64,000 nt of DNA from NCBI GenBank assembly GCA_005799525.1, contig SYGN01000290.1, positions 1-64,000 of the forward strand, in the 5' to 3' direction. The notes beneath the pieces are model-generated. The model was not told the origin of the DNA. It did not search any database and was given only the letters and a program-made list of their open reading frames with translations. A program made the translations under genes and the position numbers. This DNA comes from Opitutaceae bacterium (GTDB taxonomy: Bacteria > Verrucomicrobiota > Verrucomicrobiia > Opitutales > Opitutaceae). Positions 37,650-47,699 of this stretch are shown here, in pieces. Each line of letters opens with the position of its first letter. Position 1 is the stretch's first letter.

Positions 37650-38498
37650 ATGTCGCGCAACCAAGCTATCTCCGTCGTCGGGCTGACTCGTCACGATGGT
37701 GCCGGGGCTGGAGCGTTGGTCGACGATGCTTTGGCGGTGGAGGAGCCGATGGAAATCCGGGTCGGCGGACGCAGTGTGGCCGTCGTGATGCGCACGCCGG
37801 GGCACGATCGGGAATTGGCGGCGGGATTTTTGGTGACGGAAGGGATTTTGCGGAGGAGGGAGGACGTGTTGGATATGGTGTATTGCGCGATGAAGCGGGA
37901 GGGCGGTCCCGCCTGTCACGAGGCGGGCCACGGGGAGGCGCGGGAGAATATCCTCGATGTGTTGTTGGCGCCGGGGGTCGCGGTGGACTGGTCGCGGCTC
38001 ACGCGGAATGTGTTCACTTCGTCGAGCTGCGGGATTTGCAGCAAGGCGAGTATCGAGGCGGTGCGCGGGCAATTTCCGGCGATCACGGAGACGTGGAGAC
38101 CGATGCGCGCGGTGCTGGCGACGCTGCCCGAACGGTTGCGGGTGGCGCAGGCGGGATTTGCGGCGACAGGCGGGCTACATGCGAGCGGGCTGTTTGCGTC
38201 GGGAGGCGAGTTGATCGTGGCGCGGGAGGATGTGGGGCGGCACAACGCGCTCGACAAGGTCGTGGGCCATGAGTTTTTCGCAGAGCGATGGCCGCTCGGC
38301 GGGCGCATCTTGCTCGTGAGCGGTCGGGTGAGTTTCGAGATCATGCAAAAGGCGCTGGCGGCGGGAGTGCCCTGGGTGGCGGCGATCTCGGCGCCGACGA
38401 GTGCGGCGGTCGAATTTGCCCGGGCGAGCGGGCAGGGGCTGGTGGGCTTTCTGCGGGGTGAACGGATGAATGTTTACGCGGGCACCTTGGCGGAGTGA
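37650..38498 (+). CDS. fdhD: Formate dehydrogenase accessory sulfurtransferase FdhD
   Basis: [69 protein letters not shown]. Confidence 0.93.
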   Translation: MSRNQAISVVGLTRHDGAGAGALVDDALAVEEPMEIRVGGRSVAVVMRTPGHDRELAAGFLVTEGILRRREDVLDMVYCAMKREGGPACHEAGHGEARENILDVLLAPGVAVDWSRLTRNVFTSSSCGICSKASIEAVRGQFPAITETWRPMRAVLATLPERLRVAQAGFAATGGLHASGLFASGGELIVAREDVGRHNALDKVVGHEFFAERWPLGGRILLVSGRVSFEIMQKALAAGVPWVAAISAPTSAAVEFARASGQGLVGFLRGERMNVYAGTLAE

Positions 38499-38557
38499 GG
38501 GTGTCGCAGTCGCCTCGAACGAAACGAAACCCAATTTTTTAACCACAGAGTACACGG

Positions 38558-39457
38558 ATGAAACGGATGCACATTCAGCAATTAGGCGGCGGCTTTGGGG
38601 GCAGGGCAGCAGGGGCGGCCTGGTGGTCCGCGGTATGGTTTTTCGTGGTGGTGGCGGGCGCGGTGCGGGCGGCGGAAAGCGAGACGATGGCTGACCGGAC
38701 GTTGAAGAATATTGCGGAGAAACAGCGGGAGATTTTCGCGGCGGCGGAAAAAAGAGGCGACAAGCTCGATCAGGAAGCGTTTCGCACACAGGTGCAGTCG
38801 CTCACGCATGAGTATGAGCGGCTGTTGCGGGACAATCCGAAGTTCGCGCACGCGGCGGCGGCGTATGGCGGGCTGCTCGGAAAAGTCGGCCTGCGCAAGG
38901 AGGCGGCGGCGATGCTGCTCAAGGCCAACCAACTCGACAGCGACATCCCGTTTGTGAAAAACCAGCTCGGCGGTTACCTCGCGGAAGAGGGCAAGCCGTT
39001 GGAAGCGGCGCCGTATTTTCTCGCGGCGATCAAGCTCGCGCCGGACGAACCCATTTACCACTACCAGCTGGCGACGCTCCTCGTGGAGGCGCGCGACGAT
39101 TTTCTCCGCAGCGGCGAGTGGACGCGGGCGACGCTCGATGAGGCGATGACCCATGGATTCAAACGTGCGGCAGAGTTGGCGCCGGAGCGATTCGAGTTCG
39201 GTTACCGGCACGCGGAGTCGTTCTACGATTTGGCGAAACCCGATTGGCCGGCCGCGCTCAAGGCTTGGGCGGCGCTGGAAGAAAAGGCGCCGACGGCCAT
39301 TGAGCGGCAGACCATGCGGCTCCACGCGGCCAATGTGCTCATGAAACAGGGCAAGCCGGACTACGCGCGGACCTTGCTTGGGACGGTGGACGAGCCCGCG
39401 CTGCAGGGGCAGAAGCAAAAGCTCGTTGCCCAGCTCGTGGAAACTGCGAAGAAGTGA
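38558..39457 (+). CDS. Secreted TPR-like protein
   Basis: Signal peptide and helical TPR-like repeats (MLLKANQLDSDIPFVKNQLGGYLAEEGKPLEAAPYFLAAIKLAPDEPIYHYQLATLL). Confidence 0.75.
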   Translation: MKRMHIQQLGGGFGGRAAGAAWWSAVWFFVVVAGAVRAAESETMADRTLKNIAEKQREIFAAAEKRGDKLDQEAFRTQVQSLTHEYERLLRDNPKFAHAAAAYGGLLGKVGLRKEAAAMLLKANQLDSDIPFVKNQLGGYLAEEGKPLEAAPYFLAAIKLAPDEPIYHYQLATLLVEARDDFLRSGEWTRATLDEAMTHGFKRAAELAPERFEFGYRHAESFYDLAKPDWPAALKAWAALEEKAPTAIERQTMRLHAANVLMKQGKPDYARTLLGTVDEPALQGQKQKLVAQLVETAKK

Positions 39458-39462
39458 GCGCT

Positions 39463-40131
39463 ATGGATTTTGGTATCACACCCGCCGACCTGCGCGCCGG
39501 GCTCATTTTCTACCTTTTGCTCTTCAGCTGTCTCGTGCTGAGGGCTTATTCTCAGGCGTGGCTGGCCGACCGTCTCGGCGACCCTACGCCCCGCGACGAG
39601 GGCCGCGTGACGCTTTATCCTTTGCCGCACCTCGACTTGTTGGGATCGGTAATCTTGCCGTTGATTTGTATTTTTTTCCTCCAGCCCCGGTTGGGTCAGA
39701 TCAATTTCTTCCTCGCGTGGACCAATCCGGTGCCGATCAATCCGGCAAATTTTAAGAACCCCCAGCGGCACTATCTTTTCACGCAGCTGGGCGGCTGCGG
39801 CATGAGCGTGGTGCTCGCGTTGCTCTCGGCGGTGGTCGGAGGAATTTCTTTTCACTACGACCAGCGGTTCGCGGAAATTTTCGGCACGCTCATCGGCATC
39901 AACGCCATGCTCATTGTGCTGGATATGCTGCCGGTTCCGCCGTTGCCCGGGGCGATGCTGCTGCGGCACTGGGGGTTTATGTCCGAAGAACGTTTTTGGC
40001 AGGTGGCGCGTTGGAGTGGCCTCGTGTTCATGATCGCGATCAACATTCCTCCGATCCGCACCGCGTTGGGCATTTTGATTGCGCTGGTGGCTTTGCCCTT
40101 CGGTTGGCTGTTTGAGGTGATTGCGCGATGA
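39463..40131 (+). CDS. Site-2-protease-like (M50 family) membrane protein lacking the HExxH motif
   Basis: LRAYSQAWLADRLGDPTPRDEGRVTLYPLPHLDLLGSVILPL aligns with HExxHAwxAxxLGDPTAxxxGRLTLNPLxHxDPxGTxxLP; HExxH and NxxPxPPLDG catalytic residues absent. Confidence 0.8.
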   Translation: MDFGITPADLRAGLIFYLLLFSCLVLRAYSQAWLADRLGDPTPRDEGRVTLYPLPHLDLLGSVILPLICIFFLQPRLGQINFFLAWTNPVPINPANFKNPQRHYLFTQLGGCGMSVVLALLSAVVGGISFHYDQRFAEIFGTLIGINAMLIVLDMLPVPPLPGAMLLRHWGFMSEERFWQVARWSGLVFMIAINIPPIRTALGILIALVALPFGWLFEVIAR

Positions 40132-41042
40132 GCGCGGTCCGCGGTGCGCGGCCGGTCACGCTGGGTGACTGGGTGACGTTTGCCGAAAAACTCTATGCGC
40201 GTGAAAAGCTGGCGCTCGGCCAGATCGCGACGAATGCGCACGACGAGTCCCTTTATTTGGTGCTCACCGTGCTCAAGCTGCCGCTCGACAGTGAGGCGCG
40301 GGTGTTGAAGAAAACACTGACGGCGGCGCAGGCTGCGGCGGTCAAGGAGATCCTGCACCGCCGGGCGATGGAGCGAGTGCCGGCGGCGTATCTCACGCGC
40401 GAAGCATGGCTGGGTGGGCAACGATTTTACGTCGACGAACGCGTGATCATCCCGCGTAGCTATTTTGTCGAGATCATCGCGCAGCAGCTCGACGCGTGGC
40501 TGCGGGCGCCGGAGAAAGTGCGGCGGGTGGTCGATGTGTGCACGGGGTCGGGATGTCTCGCGATTTTGTTGGCGCAGCATTTTCCGCGGGCGAAAGTGGA
40601 TGCGTTGGATTTGTCGGCGGACGCACTGGAAGTGGCGAAGATCAATATCGCCGCGCACGGCTTGACGAAGCGGGTGAAGTTGTGGGCGAGCGATGTGTTC
40701 GACGGCGTGCCGGAGGTGAAGGGGCGGAAGTATGATGTGATTCTGAGCAATCCGCCCTACGAGCCGAGTGCGCACGTCGACGCGCAGGCGCCGGAGTTCG
40801 CGGCTGAGCCGCGGATGGCGCACGACGGCGGGCGCGATGGCTTGGAGATCATTCGGAAGCTCCTGCGGCAAGCGCGCACGCGGCTGACTCACGAAGGGCT
40901 CGTGCTGATCGAGGTCGGCGGGCTGTGCGCGGCGATGGACAAGGAGTTTGCCGCGTTGGAGCCCCATTGGCTGCACACGGAAGATGGCGCGGATTGCGTG
41001 TGCGTGATCCACGCGGCGCAACTGGCGAAGTGGCGAGGGTGA
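40128..41042 (+). CDS. PrmB-like N5-glutamine methyltransferase (HemK family)
   Basis: RVPAAYLTREAWLGGQRFYVDERVIIPRSYFVEII; VVDVCTGSGCLAILLAQHFP; ILSNPPYEPS. Confidence 0.88.
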   Translation: MSAVRGARPVTLGDWVTFAEKLYAREKLALGQIATNAHDESLYLVLTVLKLPLDSEARVLKKTLTAAQAAAVKEILHRRAMERVPAAYLTREAWLGGQRFYVDERVIIPRSYFVEIIAQQLDAWLRAPEKVRRVVDVCTGSGCLAILLAQHFPRAKVDALDLSADALEVAKINIAAHGLTKRVKLWASDVFDGVPEVKGRKYDVILSNPPYEPSAHVDAQAPEFAAEPRMAHDGGRDGLEIIRKLLRQARTRLTHEGLVLIEVGGLCAAMDKEFAALEPHWLHTEDGADCVCVIHAAQLAKWRG

Positions 41043-41087
41043 GGAGCGAGGGAGTTGCGCGGTGAGCTCGCCTTCGCGGGCAGCGAT

Positions 41088-41492
41088 TTATTTCTTTTCG
41101 TCGGCCTTGCGCGTGGGCAGGCCGGCGGCGGTCCAGTCCTTAAAGCCGCCGACGCTCGACGCTTTGACGCCCTCCTTGTTCAGCGCGGCGGCCACGGTGC
41201 CGGCGCGACCGCCGCTGCGGCAGTAGAGGATCACCTGCTTACCCTGTTGCTTTGCGAGAAATTCTTTCCAGAGCTTTTTGTCGCCGTCGAAATCGCTCTT
41301 GGGGAGCAGCGTGGCGGGCGTGGCAACGCCGGTGTCAGCCCATTCGAAAGCTTCGCGACAGTCGACGAGCACGGCCTTGCCCTCGGCGACGAGTTTCGCG
41401 GCGTCCTGCGGGGCGATCTTGGGCGCTTCCGCAGCGAAGGAACGGGACACGAGGGCGAGCAACAGCGCGAAGGCGGGAAGGATTTTTTTCAT
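41088..41492 (-). CDS. Exported rhodanese-like domain protein
   Basis: Signal peptide MKKILPAFALLLALVSRSFA; VLVDCREAFEWADTGV; VILYCRSGGRAG. Confidence 0.9.
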   Translation of the reverse strand: MKKILPAFALLLALVSRSFAAEAPKIAPQDAAKLVAEGKAVLVDCREAFEWADTGVATPATLLPKSDFDGDKKLWKEFLAKQQGKQVILYCRSGGRAGTVAAALNKEGVKASSVGGFKDWTAAGLPTRKADEKK

Positions 41493-41777
41493 AGGAGGTA
41501 GCAAGAGTGGGCGAGTTTGACCCGAGGGCAAGCCGGCGAGGAGCCAGCGGCGGTAGGTAACTCACCGCGTGGGGTTGGCGAGGCCAGAGGCGGCGAAGAG
41601 CGTGGGGAGCGTGCGGGACGAGACTGACGGGTTGAGTAGGGAGCGATGAGAGGAGCGCGCGCGGGGTCTTCCGCCACGCCTACCTGCGAGCGGGTGCGCC
41701 GCTCAACCGAGCGTAAGGCGAAGTGAGCGAGCCGTGTCGTCATAAATCAAGTACACCGCACTCTGCGGGTTGATGCC

Positions 41778-42383
41778 TCAGCGAGCCAAGTCGTAGAGGG
41801 CGTAGCCCGCGAAGAGGTTCGGAAGCGCACGGCAGGGGGAGTGCCAGTCGCCGGCGAGGTGGGCGCGGCGGGCGATGTGGATTTTCTTCGCGGCGCAAAA
41901 ATGTTCAAAGTCGGCGATCGTCACCGGATTCGCAGGACGGCTCTCGAACCATTCGGTCGTGTAGACGGGGTTCCGCAATTTTCGTCCGCGCAGGAGCATA
42001 TCGACGCGGTTTTTCCAGAAGCCGTGGTTCACGAAGCCGACCGTCAGGGCGCGGCCGACGCGGAGTGCTTCGGTGATGACGGCCGTGGGGTCGCCGAGTT
42101 CGTGGACGGTGCGGGAGCAGATGACGCGGTCGAAATGTTTGTCGGGAAAGGCCGCCATGAATTCCGTCATGTCGCCTTGATAGGCCGCGAGACCGCGGCG
42201 GACACAGGTGGTGATTTTCGCGAGCTCGAGGTCCACTCCGACGGCGGAGACTTTTTTCGTTTGCACGAGGTAGTCGAGGAGTACGCCGGGACCACAGCCG
42301 AGGTCGAGGACGCGGGTGTTGGGCTCCACCCAGTCACCGATGATCTCCATGTCGACCGTGCGTTTTTCGACGAGTTTGGTCAT
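41778..42383 (-). CDS. metW: MetW-like methyltransferase
   Basis: WVEPNTRVLDLGCGPGVLLDYL; downstream of metX; typical MetW length. Confidence 0.88.
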   Translation of the reverse strand: MTKLVEKRTVDMEIIGDWVEPNTRVLDLGCGPGVLLDYLVQTKKVSAVGVDLELAKITTCVRRGLAAYQGDMTEFMAAFPDKHFDRVICSRTVHELGDPTAVITEALRVGRALTVGFVNHGFWKNRVDMLLRGRKLRNPVYTTEWFESRPANPVTIADFEHFCAAKKIHIARRAHLAGDWHSPCRALPNLFAGYALYDLAR

Positions 42384-42524
42384 GGCAGGGAAAACCGGAC
42401 GGAGCAGGGCCCCACGGAACTCACGGGAAAAAATGTGGCGGAGATGGAGGGGGAAACGCGAAAGGGACGAAGGCGGACCACTCGCTGGCGCTCGCGGCTA
42501 CGGGGGACGGCGGGAGGTGTGCGG

Positions 42525-43730
42525 TCAGATCGCATAGTCGAAGACGTAGGGTTGGTCGCGTTCGATCCAGGCGCGGACGAGGCCGTAGAGTTCCTCGGAT
42601 TCGAGCAGGAACGAATCGTGGCCGAGATCAGTGGAGAGTTCGGCGTAACTGGCGCGTTTGCCGGCACGCAGGAGCGCGAGAGTGAGCTGGCGATTTTGCT
42701 CGGGAGGGAAGAGCCAGTCGCTGGTGAAACCGACGATGAGGGTCTCGGCCTCGACGGCAGCGAAGGCCTGCTCGAGCGTGCCGTGGGCGTGGGCGAGATC
42801 GAACTGGTCGAGGGCGCGGGTGATGTAGAGATACGAGTTGGCGTCGAAGCGGTTGATAAAACTCTGGCCCTGGTGGCGCAGGTAGCCCTCGACTTCGAAC
42901 TGAACGTCGAAGGTGTAGGCGTCGCCGTTGGCGGTGTTTTTTTTGCGGCGGCCAAACTTGCGGTCCATCGACGCATCGGAGACGTAGGTGATGTGGGCCA
43001 TCATGCGCGCGATCGCGAGGCCGACGCGCGGGCCGGCGTCTTTGGTGTAGTCGCCGCGGTTCCAGGCGGGATCTTGCATGATGGCCTGGCGGCCGACCTC
43101 GTTGAAGGCGATGGCTTGGGCGCTCTCGCGGCCCGTGGTGGCCATGCCGAGGACGCGGCGCGTGAAGCGCGGGTAATCGGTTGCGAAGCGTAGGGCTAAC
43201 ATGCCGCCCATTGAGCCGCCGATGACGCCGTGGAGTTCGACGATACCGAGGTGGTCGAGGAGGAGTTTCTGGGCGCGAACCATGTCGCCGATGGTGACGA
43301 AGGGAAATAAAATGCCGTAAGGGCGGCCGGTTTCGGGGTTGGACGAGGAAGGGCCGGTGGACCCCTGGCAGCCGCCGAGGACGTTGGCGCAGACGACGAA
43401 GAAGCGGCGGGTGTCGACGGCTTTGCCGGGGCCGATGAGGTTGTTCCACCAGCCGGGTTTTTTGTCGGCAGGAGTGTGCCAACCGGCGCAGTGGTGATCG
43501 CCGCTGAGGGCATGGCAAATGAGGACGGCGTTGTCGCGGGTGGCGTTCAGCGTGCCGTAGGTTTCGTAGCGGAGCTGGAAACCGGAAATGCTTTGGCCGC
43601 TGCGGAAGGAGAACGGTTGCGCGTAGATGAAATCGCGGGGCGATACGAGGCCGACCTCGCCGGGCGCGAGGTGCCGCGGCGTGGTTTCCGCGCCGGGTGC
43701 GGATGGCAACGTGTCGATGTCGTCGGTCAT
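42525..43730 (-). CDS. metX: Homoserine O-acetyltransferase (MetX)
   Basis: FQLRYETYGTLNATRDNAVLICHALSGDHHCAG; VIGGSMGGMLAL; GHDSFLLE. Confidence 0.93.
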   Translation of the reverse strand: MTDDIDTLPSAPGAETTPRHLAPGEVGLVSPRDFIYAQPFSFRSGQSISGFQLRYETYGTLNATRDNAVLICHALSGDHHCAGWHTPADKKPGWWNNLIGPGKAVDTRRFFVVCANVLGGCQGSTGPSSSNPETGRPYGILFPFVTIGDMVRAQKLLLDHLGIVELHGVIGGSMGGMLALRFATDYPRFTRRVLGMATTGRESAQAIAFNEVGRQAIMQDPAWNRGDYTKDAGPRVGLAIARMMAHITYVSDASMDRKFGRRKKNTANGDAYTFDVQFEVEGYLRHQGQSFINRFDANSYLYITRALDQFDLAHAHGTLEQAFAAVEAETLIVGFTSDWLFPPEQNRQLTLALLRAGKRASYAELSTDLGHDSFLLESEELYGLVRAWIERDQPYVFDYAI

Positions 43731-43855
43731 CGGGGGGTGAGAACCAACCCGCAGTAGGTCGGCGACGCAAGGGAGCCGCGGGGTTATGACGCGGGGGGGG
43801 CGGAGGTAAACCGGTGGTTACCCGAACGGGAACAGGGCGCTCGATGGGGTGAGGA

Positions 43856-44007
43856 GCTAAGCCGTATCGATGCCGTTGAGAGCGAAGCGTTGAGAGCTGA
43901 AAGCGCGATCTCCAGCGCTGAAATGCGCGCGACCACGCGTGGATACCAGATTCACCGTTTGGTTTTGCTCTCAGCTCTTGGCTCTCGACTGAATTTCTAC
44001 GGCTGAG
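43856..44007. repeat. ~150-bp intergenic repeat copy 2
   Basis: Homologous to 23706-23849 by direct comparison. Confidence 0.85.
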
Positions 44008-44022
44008 TGGGCTGCGGGGCGA

Positions 44023-44775
44023 TCACGCCTGCGCGGCGGCGCTGAGCGATTCGTCCATCTCTTCGTTGGAGAACACATGCTGGACATCGTCGAGCTCATC
44101 GAGGTCGTCGTGGAGCTGTACGAGGGACCTCGCGAGAGGGAGGTCGGTCACGGGGACGGTCGTCACGGGGATGTAGGCGATTTCGGAGCTGTCGGGCTTG
44201 AGCCTTTGTTGCTCGAGAGCGTGGGCGACCTTATCAAAACTGTGGATACCGCAGCGGATTTCGTAGCCCTGCTCGCTGGTGAGGATGTCGTCGGCGCCGG
44301 CTGCGAGGGCGATTTCCATGAGGGCGTCTTCTCCGATTTTTCCCTGCGCGACGAGAAATTGGCCGGCGTGCAGAAACTGAAACGACACGGCGCCGGTGCT
44401 GGCGAGGTTGCCGTCATGGCGGGCGAAGGCGGCGCGGATATCTTTCGCGGCGCGGGTTTTATTGTCGGTGGTGGCTTGCACGACGAAGGCGACGCCGCCG
44501 GGGCCGTAGCCCTCGGAGGTGATTTCTTCGTAGATGACGCCGGGGATTTCGCCGGTGCCCTTCTTGATGGCGCGGTCGACGTTTTCGGCGGGCATGTTGG
44601 CTTCGCGGGCCTTGAGCATGAGGGTGCGGAGGCGGGCGTTGCCGTCGGGATCGCCGCCGCCAGATTTGGCGGCGAGGGTGAGATCACGGGAGATGCAAGA
44701 GAAGACTTTGCCGCGCCGGGAGTCGGTGACGGCCTTGAGCCGTTTCACCTTGGACCACTTGTTGTGTTTGGCCAC
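44023..44775 (-). CDS. YebC/PmpR-family transcriptional/translation regulator
   Basis: MAKHNKWSKVKRLKAVTDSRRGKVFSCISRDLTLAAKSGGGDPDGNARLRTLMLKAREANMPAENVDRAIKKGTGE. Confidence 0.95.
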   Translation of the reverse strand: MAKHNKWSKVKRLKAVTDSRRGKVFSCISRDLTLAAKSGGGDPDGNARLRTLMLKAREANMPAENVDRAIKKGTGEIPGVIYEEITSEGYGPGGVAFVVQATTDNKTRAAKDIRAAFARHDGNLASTGAVSFQFLHAGQFLVAQGKIGEDALMEIALAAGADDILTSEQGYEIRCGIHSFDKVAHALEQQRLKPDSSEIAYIPVTTVPVTDLPLARSLVQLHDDLDELDDVQHVFSNEEMDESLSAAAQA

Positions 44776-44867
44776 CGGACGACGTTGAGAGCTGAGGGTT
44801 GAGCGTTGAGCGCCGGAGATCGAACGCGACGAAGGTCCGAGAGGCGGCCCGCCGATGAGCAGCGGTC

Positions 44868-46682
44868 CTACTTCTTCTTCGGCGTCACGTTTTTCACGGG
44901 CTTGCCGCCGGGGCTGACCGTGGCAACGTCGGGGGTGAGGGGTTCGTCTTTCATGCGGTTGATCACGAGCTGTTGGATGATCGTGAAGAGGCCGTTGACG
45001 GTGGAGTAGAGGGAGAGGGCGCAGGAGAAGGTGTAGCAGAAGAGCGTGAAGATGATCGGCATGAACTGCATCATCTTGGCTTGGGCGGGGTCCATGGAAG
45101 GCGTCGGGGTGAGACGCATTTGGAAGACCATAGTGGCGCCCATGAGCAGGGGCATGATATTGATCGGCAGGCCGAAGACGTGGCCGATCGTGTCGCTGGC
45201 GGCGAGGTCGGTAGCCCAGAGGAAGGGCGAGAAGCGCAGCTCGGCCGTGCTCTGGAGCATGGTGAAGAAGCCCATGAAAAACGGGATCGTAATGAGAATG
45301 GGGAGACAGCCGCCGACGGGATTTACCTTGTTAGTCTTGAACAGCGCCATGGTGGCTTCCTGCTGCTTGCGAGGGTTGTCTTTGTATTTTTCCCGGACGA
45401 CCTGGAGTTCGGGTTGGAGTTTCGCCATCCGCTTAGCGGACTTGGAGGCGGCGAGAGTGAAGGGCACAAAGATGATCTTGAGCGTGAGCGTGGTGAGGAT
45501 GATCGCGATGCCCCAGTTATCAGAGAGGCCGTGGATCCACGTCATCAGCGTGAGGAGGATTTGGCTGAAATATTTAAAGAAGCCGAAGTCCATGACCTTG
45601 TCTTGGTCGGCCTTGAAAATCCCAGCTTGGGCGAGCCGCGCGTATTCTTTCGGACCGACGTAAAGGCTGGAGGCGAGTTTCACCTCGGCATTGGGCTCGA
45701 GGGCTTTCACGTCGAATTGAGCGTAGCCGGCCACGCCATAGGCGGAGGGATTGTCGTCGGGCAGGTCGGCGAGCAGTTTGACGCGGCGAGTCACCAAGCC
45801 GGCGGCGGGTTCGTCGGGCGTGAGGATGGCGGTGAAGAACTGATTCTTGACGGCGGCCCAAGTGAGCAGACCAGGGCTGGTGACGGAGGACTTGGAGTCG
45901 TGGGAGCCGATCCCGAAAAAGCCGCTGCTCGATTCAAGTTCGGAGCGTAGAATGAAGTGCTGGCTTTCGGCGCTAGAGTAGCCGGTGGAGAGTTGGAGGC
46001 CCGGGTCGTCTTTGCCAGTTGGGGCAGAGGTGCCGAGCGCGAGCGCGATCTTCATGGGCGCGGCGGGCTTGTCGGAGACGTTGCGAATCGTCGTCTCGTG
46101 GCGCAGTTGATACGGGTCGGTCTTGTCGCTCTCGTCCGGAGGCAAGGTGTAACGGCGGGTGACTTCGAGGCGGCCGTCGAGGACGGCGCGGTAGACGACT
46201 TCCGAGGAAGATTGCGAAACACGTTCGAAGCGGGAGCTGCGGTCGAGGCCAGGAAAGTCGACGAACGCGAGCATGGGGTCGGCGTGCAGCTCGTTAAAAA
46301 TGAAGGGAGTGGAGCCGTCCAGCTCGGCGGGGTAGATCAGGCGGTCCTTCGCGTCGCGTTTTTTCAGGGCCACGTCGCGGATGGCGCCACCGGAATCGGT
46401 GAAGTGCACTTCAATGTAGCTGTTGCTCAACGTGGTGACCTTGGCGGTGGAGGAGTCGGCGCGCGCGGCGGCGAACGCGGGGTTGACCGCCGATGCAGGG
46501 GCCGACGTGGGCGCGGTGTTGGCCGCAGACGCGTTGGCGTCGCCGGTGGCTGTGCCGGCTGGGGCGCTGGCGGCGGGCGCCGGGCGCGGTGGGGGCGGAG
46601 GAGCGGATTGCTGCATCCAAAACATGAAGGCGATGGCGGCGGCGATGAGGGCCACGCCGATGACGGTATTCTTTTTGTCCAT
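44868..46682 (-). CDS. yidC: Membrane protein insertase YidC
   Basis: MDKKNTVIGVALIAAAIAFMFW; periplasmic domain; C-terminal SDNWGIAIILTTLTLKIIFVPFTLAASKSAKRMAKLQPELQVVREKYKDNPRKQQEATMALFK. Confidence 0.95.
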   Translation of the reverse strand: MDKKNTVIGVALIAAAIAFMFWMQQSAPPPPPRPAPAASAPAGTATGDANASAANTAPTSAPASAVNPAFAAARADSSTAKVTTLSNSYIEVHFTDSGGAIRDVALKKRDAKDRLIYPAELDGSTPFIFNELHADPMLAFVDFPGLDRSSRFERVSQSSSEVVYRAVLDGRLEVTRRYTLPPDESDKTDPYQLRHETTIRNVSDKPAAPMKIALALGTSAPTGKDDPGLQLSTGYSSAESQHFILRSELESSSGFFGIGSHDSKSSVTSPGLLTWAAVKNQFFTAILTPDEPAAGLVTRRVKLLADLPDDNPSAYGVAGYAQFDVKALEPNAEVKLASSLYVGPKEYARLAQAGIFKADQDKVMDFGFFKYFSQILLTLMTWIHGLSDNWGIAIILTTLTLKIIFVPFTLAASKSAKRMAKLQPELQVVREKYKDNPRKQQEATMALFKTNKVNPVGGCLPILITIPFFMGFFTMLQSTAELRFSPFLWATDLAASDTIGHVFGLPINIMPLLMGATMVFQMRLTPTPSMDPAQAKMMQFMPIIFTLFCYTFSCALSLYSTVNGLFTIIQQLVINRMKDEPLTPDVATVSPGGKPVKNVTPKKK

Positions 46683-46788
46683 TACGAGAAAGTGGTGAAG
46701 GAGGGCGGCGCGTGAGGCGCGGTGCAGGCGAGAGGGAGGAATGGAGAGATCGAGAGACGGAGAGAGGCGGAGCGTCAGCGTGGTCAGC

Positions 46789-47097
46789 TTAGGCCGTGAT
46801 GCGGGTGCAACGGGGAGTGCGCCGGGGTGGCACCGGATCGTGGCCGCCGGGGTGCAACGGGGTGCACTTGAGTAGGCGGACGACGGTGAGCGCGGCGCCG
46901 ATGAGTGCACCGCGTTCGCGCACGGCATCGGCGGCGTAGTGGGAGCAGGTCGGGGAAAACCGACAGCCGAAGGACGGACCAAACAGCACGGGCAACGCGG
47001 GCGAGAGAATGCGTTGGTAAAGTGTGATCAGCAGGAGCAGCGCGTGCTCGGGGAGGCGCACGCAGACACGAAAAAGGGAAAAAATGCGCGCGCTCAT
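46789..47097 (-). CDS. yidD: Membrane protein insertion efficiency factor YidD
   Basis: LITLYQRILSPALPVLFGPSFGCRFSPTCSHYAADAVRERG...RLLKCTPLHPGGHDPVP. Confidence 0.93.
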   Translation of the reverse strand: MSARIFSLFRVCVRLPEHALLLLITLYQRILSPALPVLFGPSFGCRFSPTCSHYAADAVRERGALIGAALTVVRLLKCTPLHPGGHDPVPPRRTPRCTRITA

Positions 47098-47522
47098 GCG
47101 GCGGGCGGGGCGGGCGGGCGGGGCGGGGGGATTTGGGCGCAGGCGTCGGAGAATTTTTTCGCGAGCTCAGGGATTGGCAGGTGTTGGGTTGCCGCGCGGG
47201 CGATGAGCATCAGGTCACAACCCGACGGCACGAGGTGTTGGTGCTGGCGAAACGTCTCTCGGAGGCGTCGTTTGGCGCGGTTGCGGCGGACGGCGTTGCC
47301 GACGGCAGCGGTTGAAGCGATGACACAGACGCGCGGCAAGTCCGGAGCGACCGTGAGGTCAGGCGCAATGTCGCGGTGCTTCCACCACACGGTGAACGCG
47401 CGGCAATCGACACGGCGACCCTGTTCGCGGACGACGCGGATGTCGCTCTGGCGGCGCAGGTGCTGCTCAGGGCGGAAACGCATGAGGGCGTGGCTCGGCG
47501 AGCGCGCGTCACTGGGGCCCAC
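47094..47522 (-). CDS. rnpA: Ribonuclease P protein component
   Basis: RFRPEQHLRRQSDIRVVREQGRRV...VCVIASTAAVGNAVRRNRAKRRLRETFR. Confidence 0.93.
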   Translation of the reverse strand: MGPSDARSPSHALMRFRPEQHLRRQSDIRVVREQGRRVDCRAFTVWWKHRDIAPDLTVAPDLPRVCVIASTAAVGNAVRRNRAKRRLRETFRQHQHLVPSGCDLMLIARAATQHLPIPELAKKFSDACAQIPPPRPPAPPAA

Positions 47523-47561
47523 TCGCTGGGGCGGGTGGCGACGGACGAAAGCCGGCTGGGC

Positions 47562-47699
47562 TTAGACGACCGTCAGGCGCTTGCGACCTTTGAGGCGTCG
47601 GGCGCGGATGACTTTGCGTCCGCCGGGAGTGGCCATGCGGGCGCGATAACCGATCTTGCGGGCGCGTTTCTTACGGTGTGGGCGGAATGTTGGTTGCAT
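47562..47699 (-). CDS. rpmH: 50S ribosomal protein L34
   Basis: [45 protein letters not shown]. Confidence 0.95.
   Translation of the reverse strand: MQPTFRPHRKKRARKIGYRARMATPGGRKVIRARRLKGRKRLTVV

Noticed and set aside
43731-43855. Possible SAM-type riboswitch upstream of metX
   Set aside because: Some dyad symmetry (GGTAAACCGGTGGTTACC) but no match to a SAM riboswitch consensus I could recognise; would need an Infernal search.
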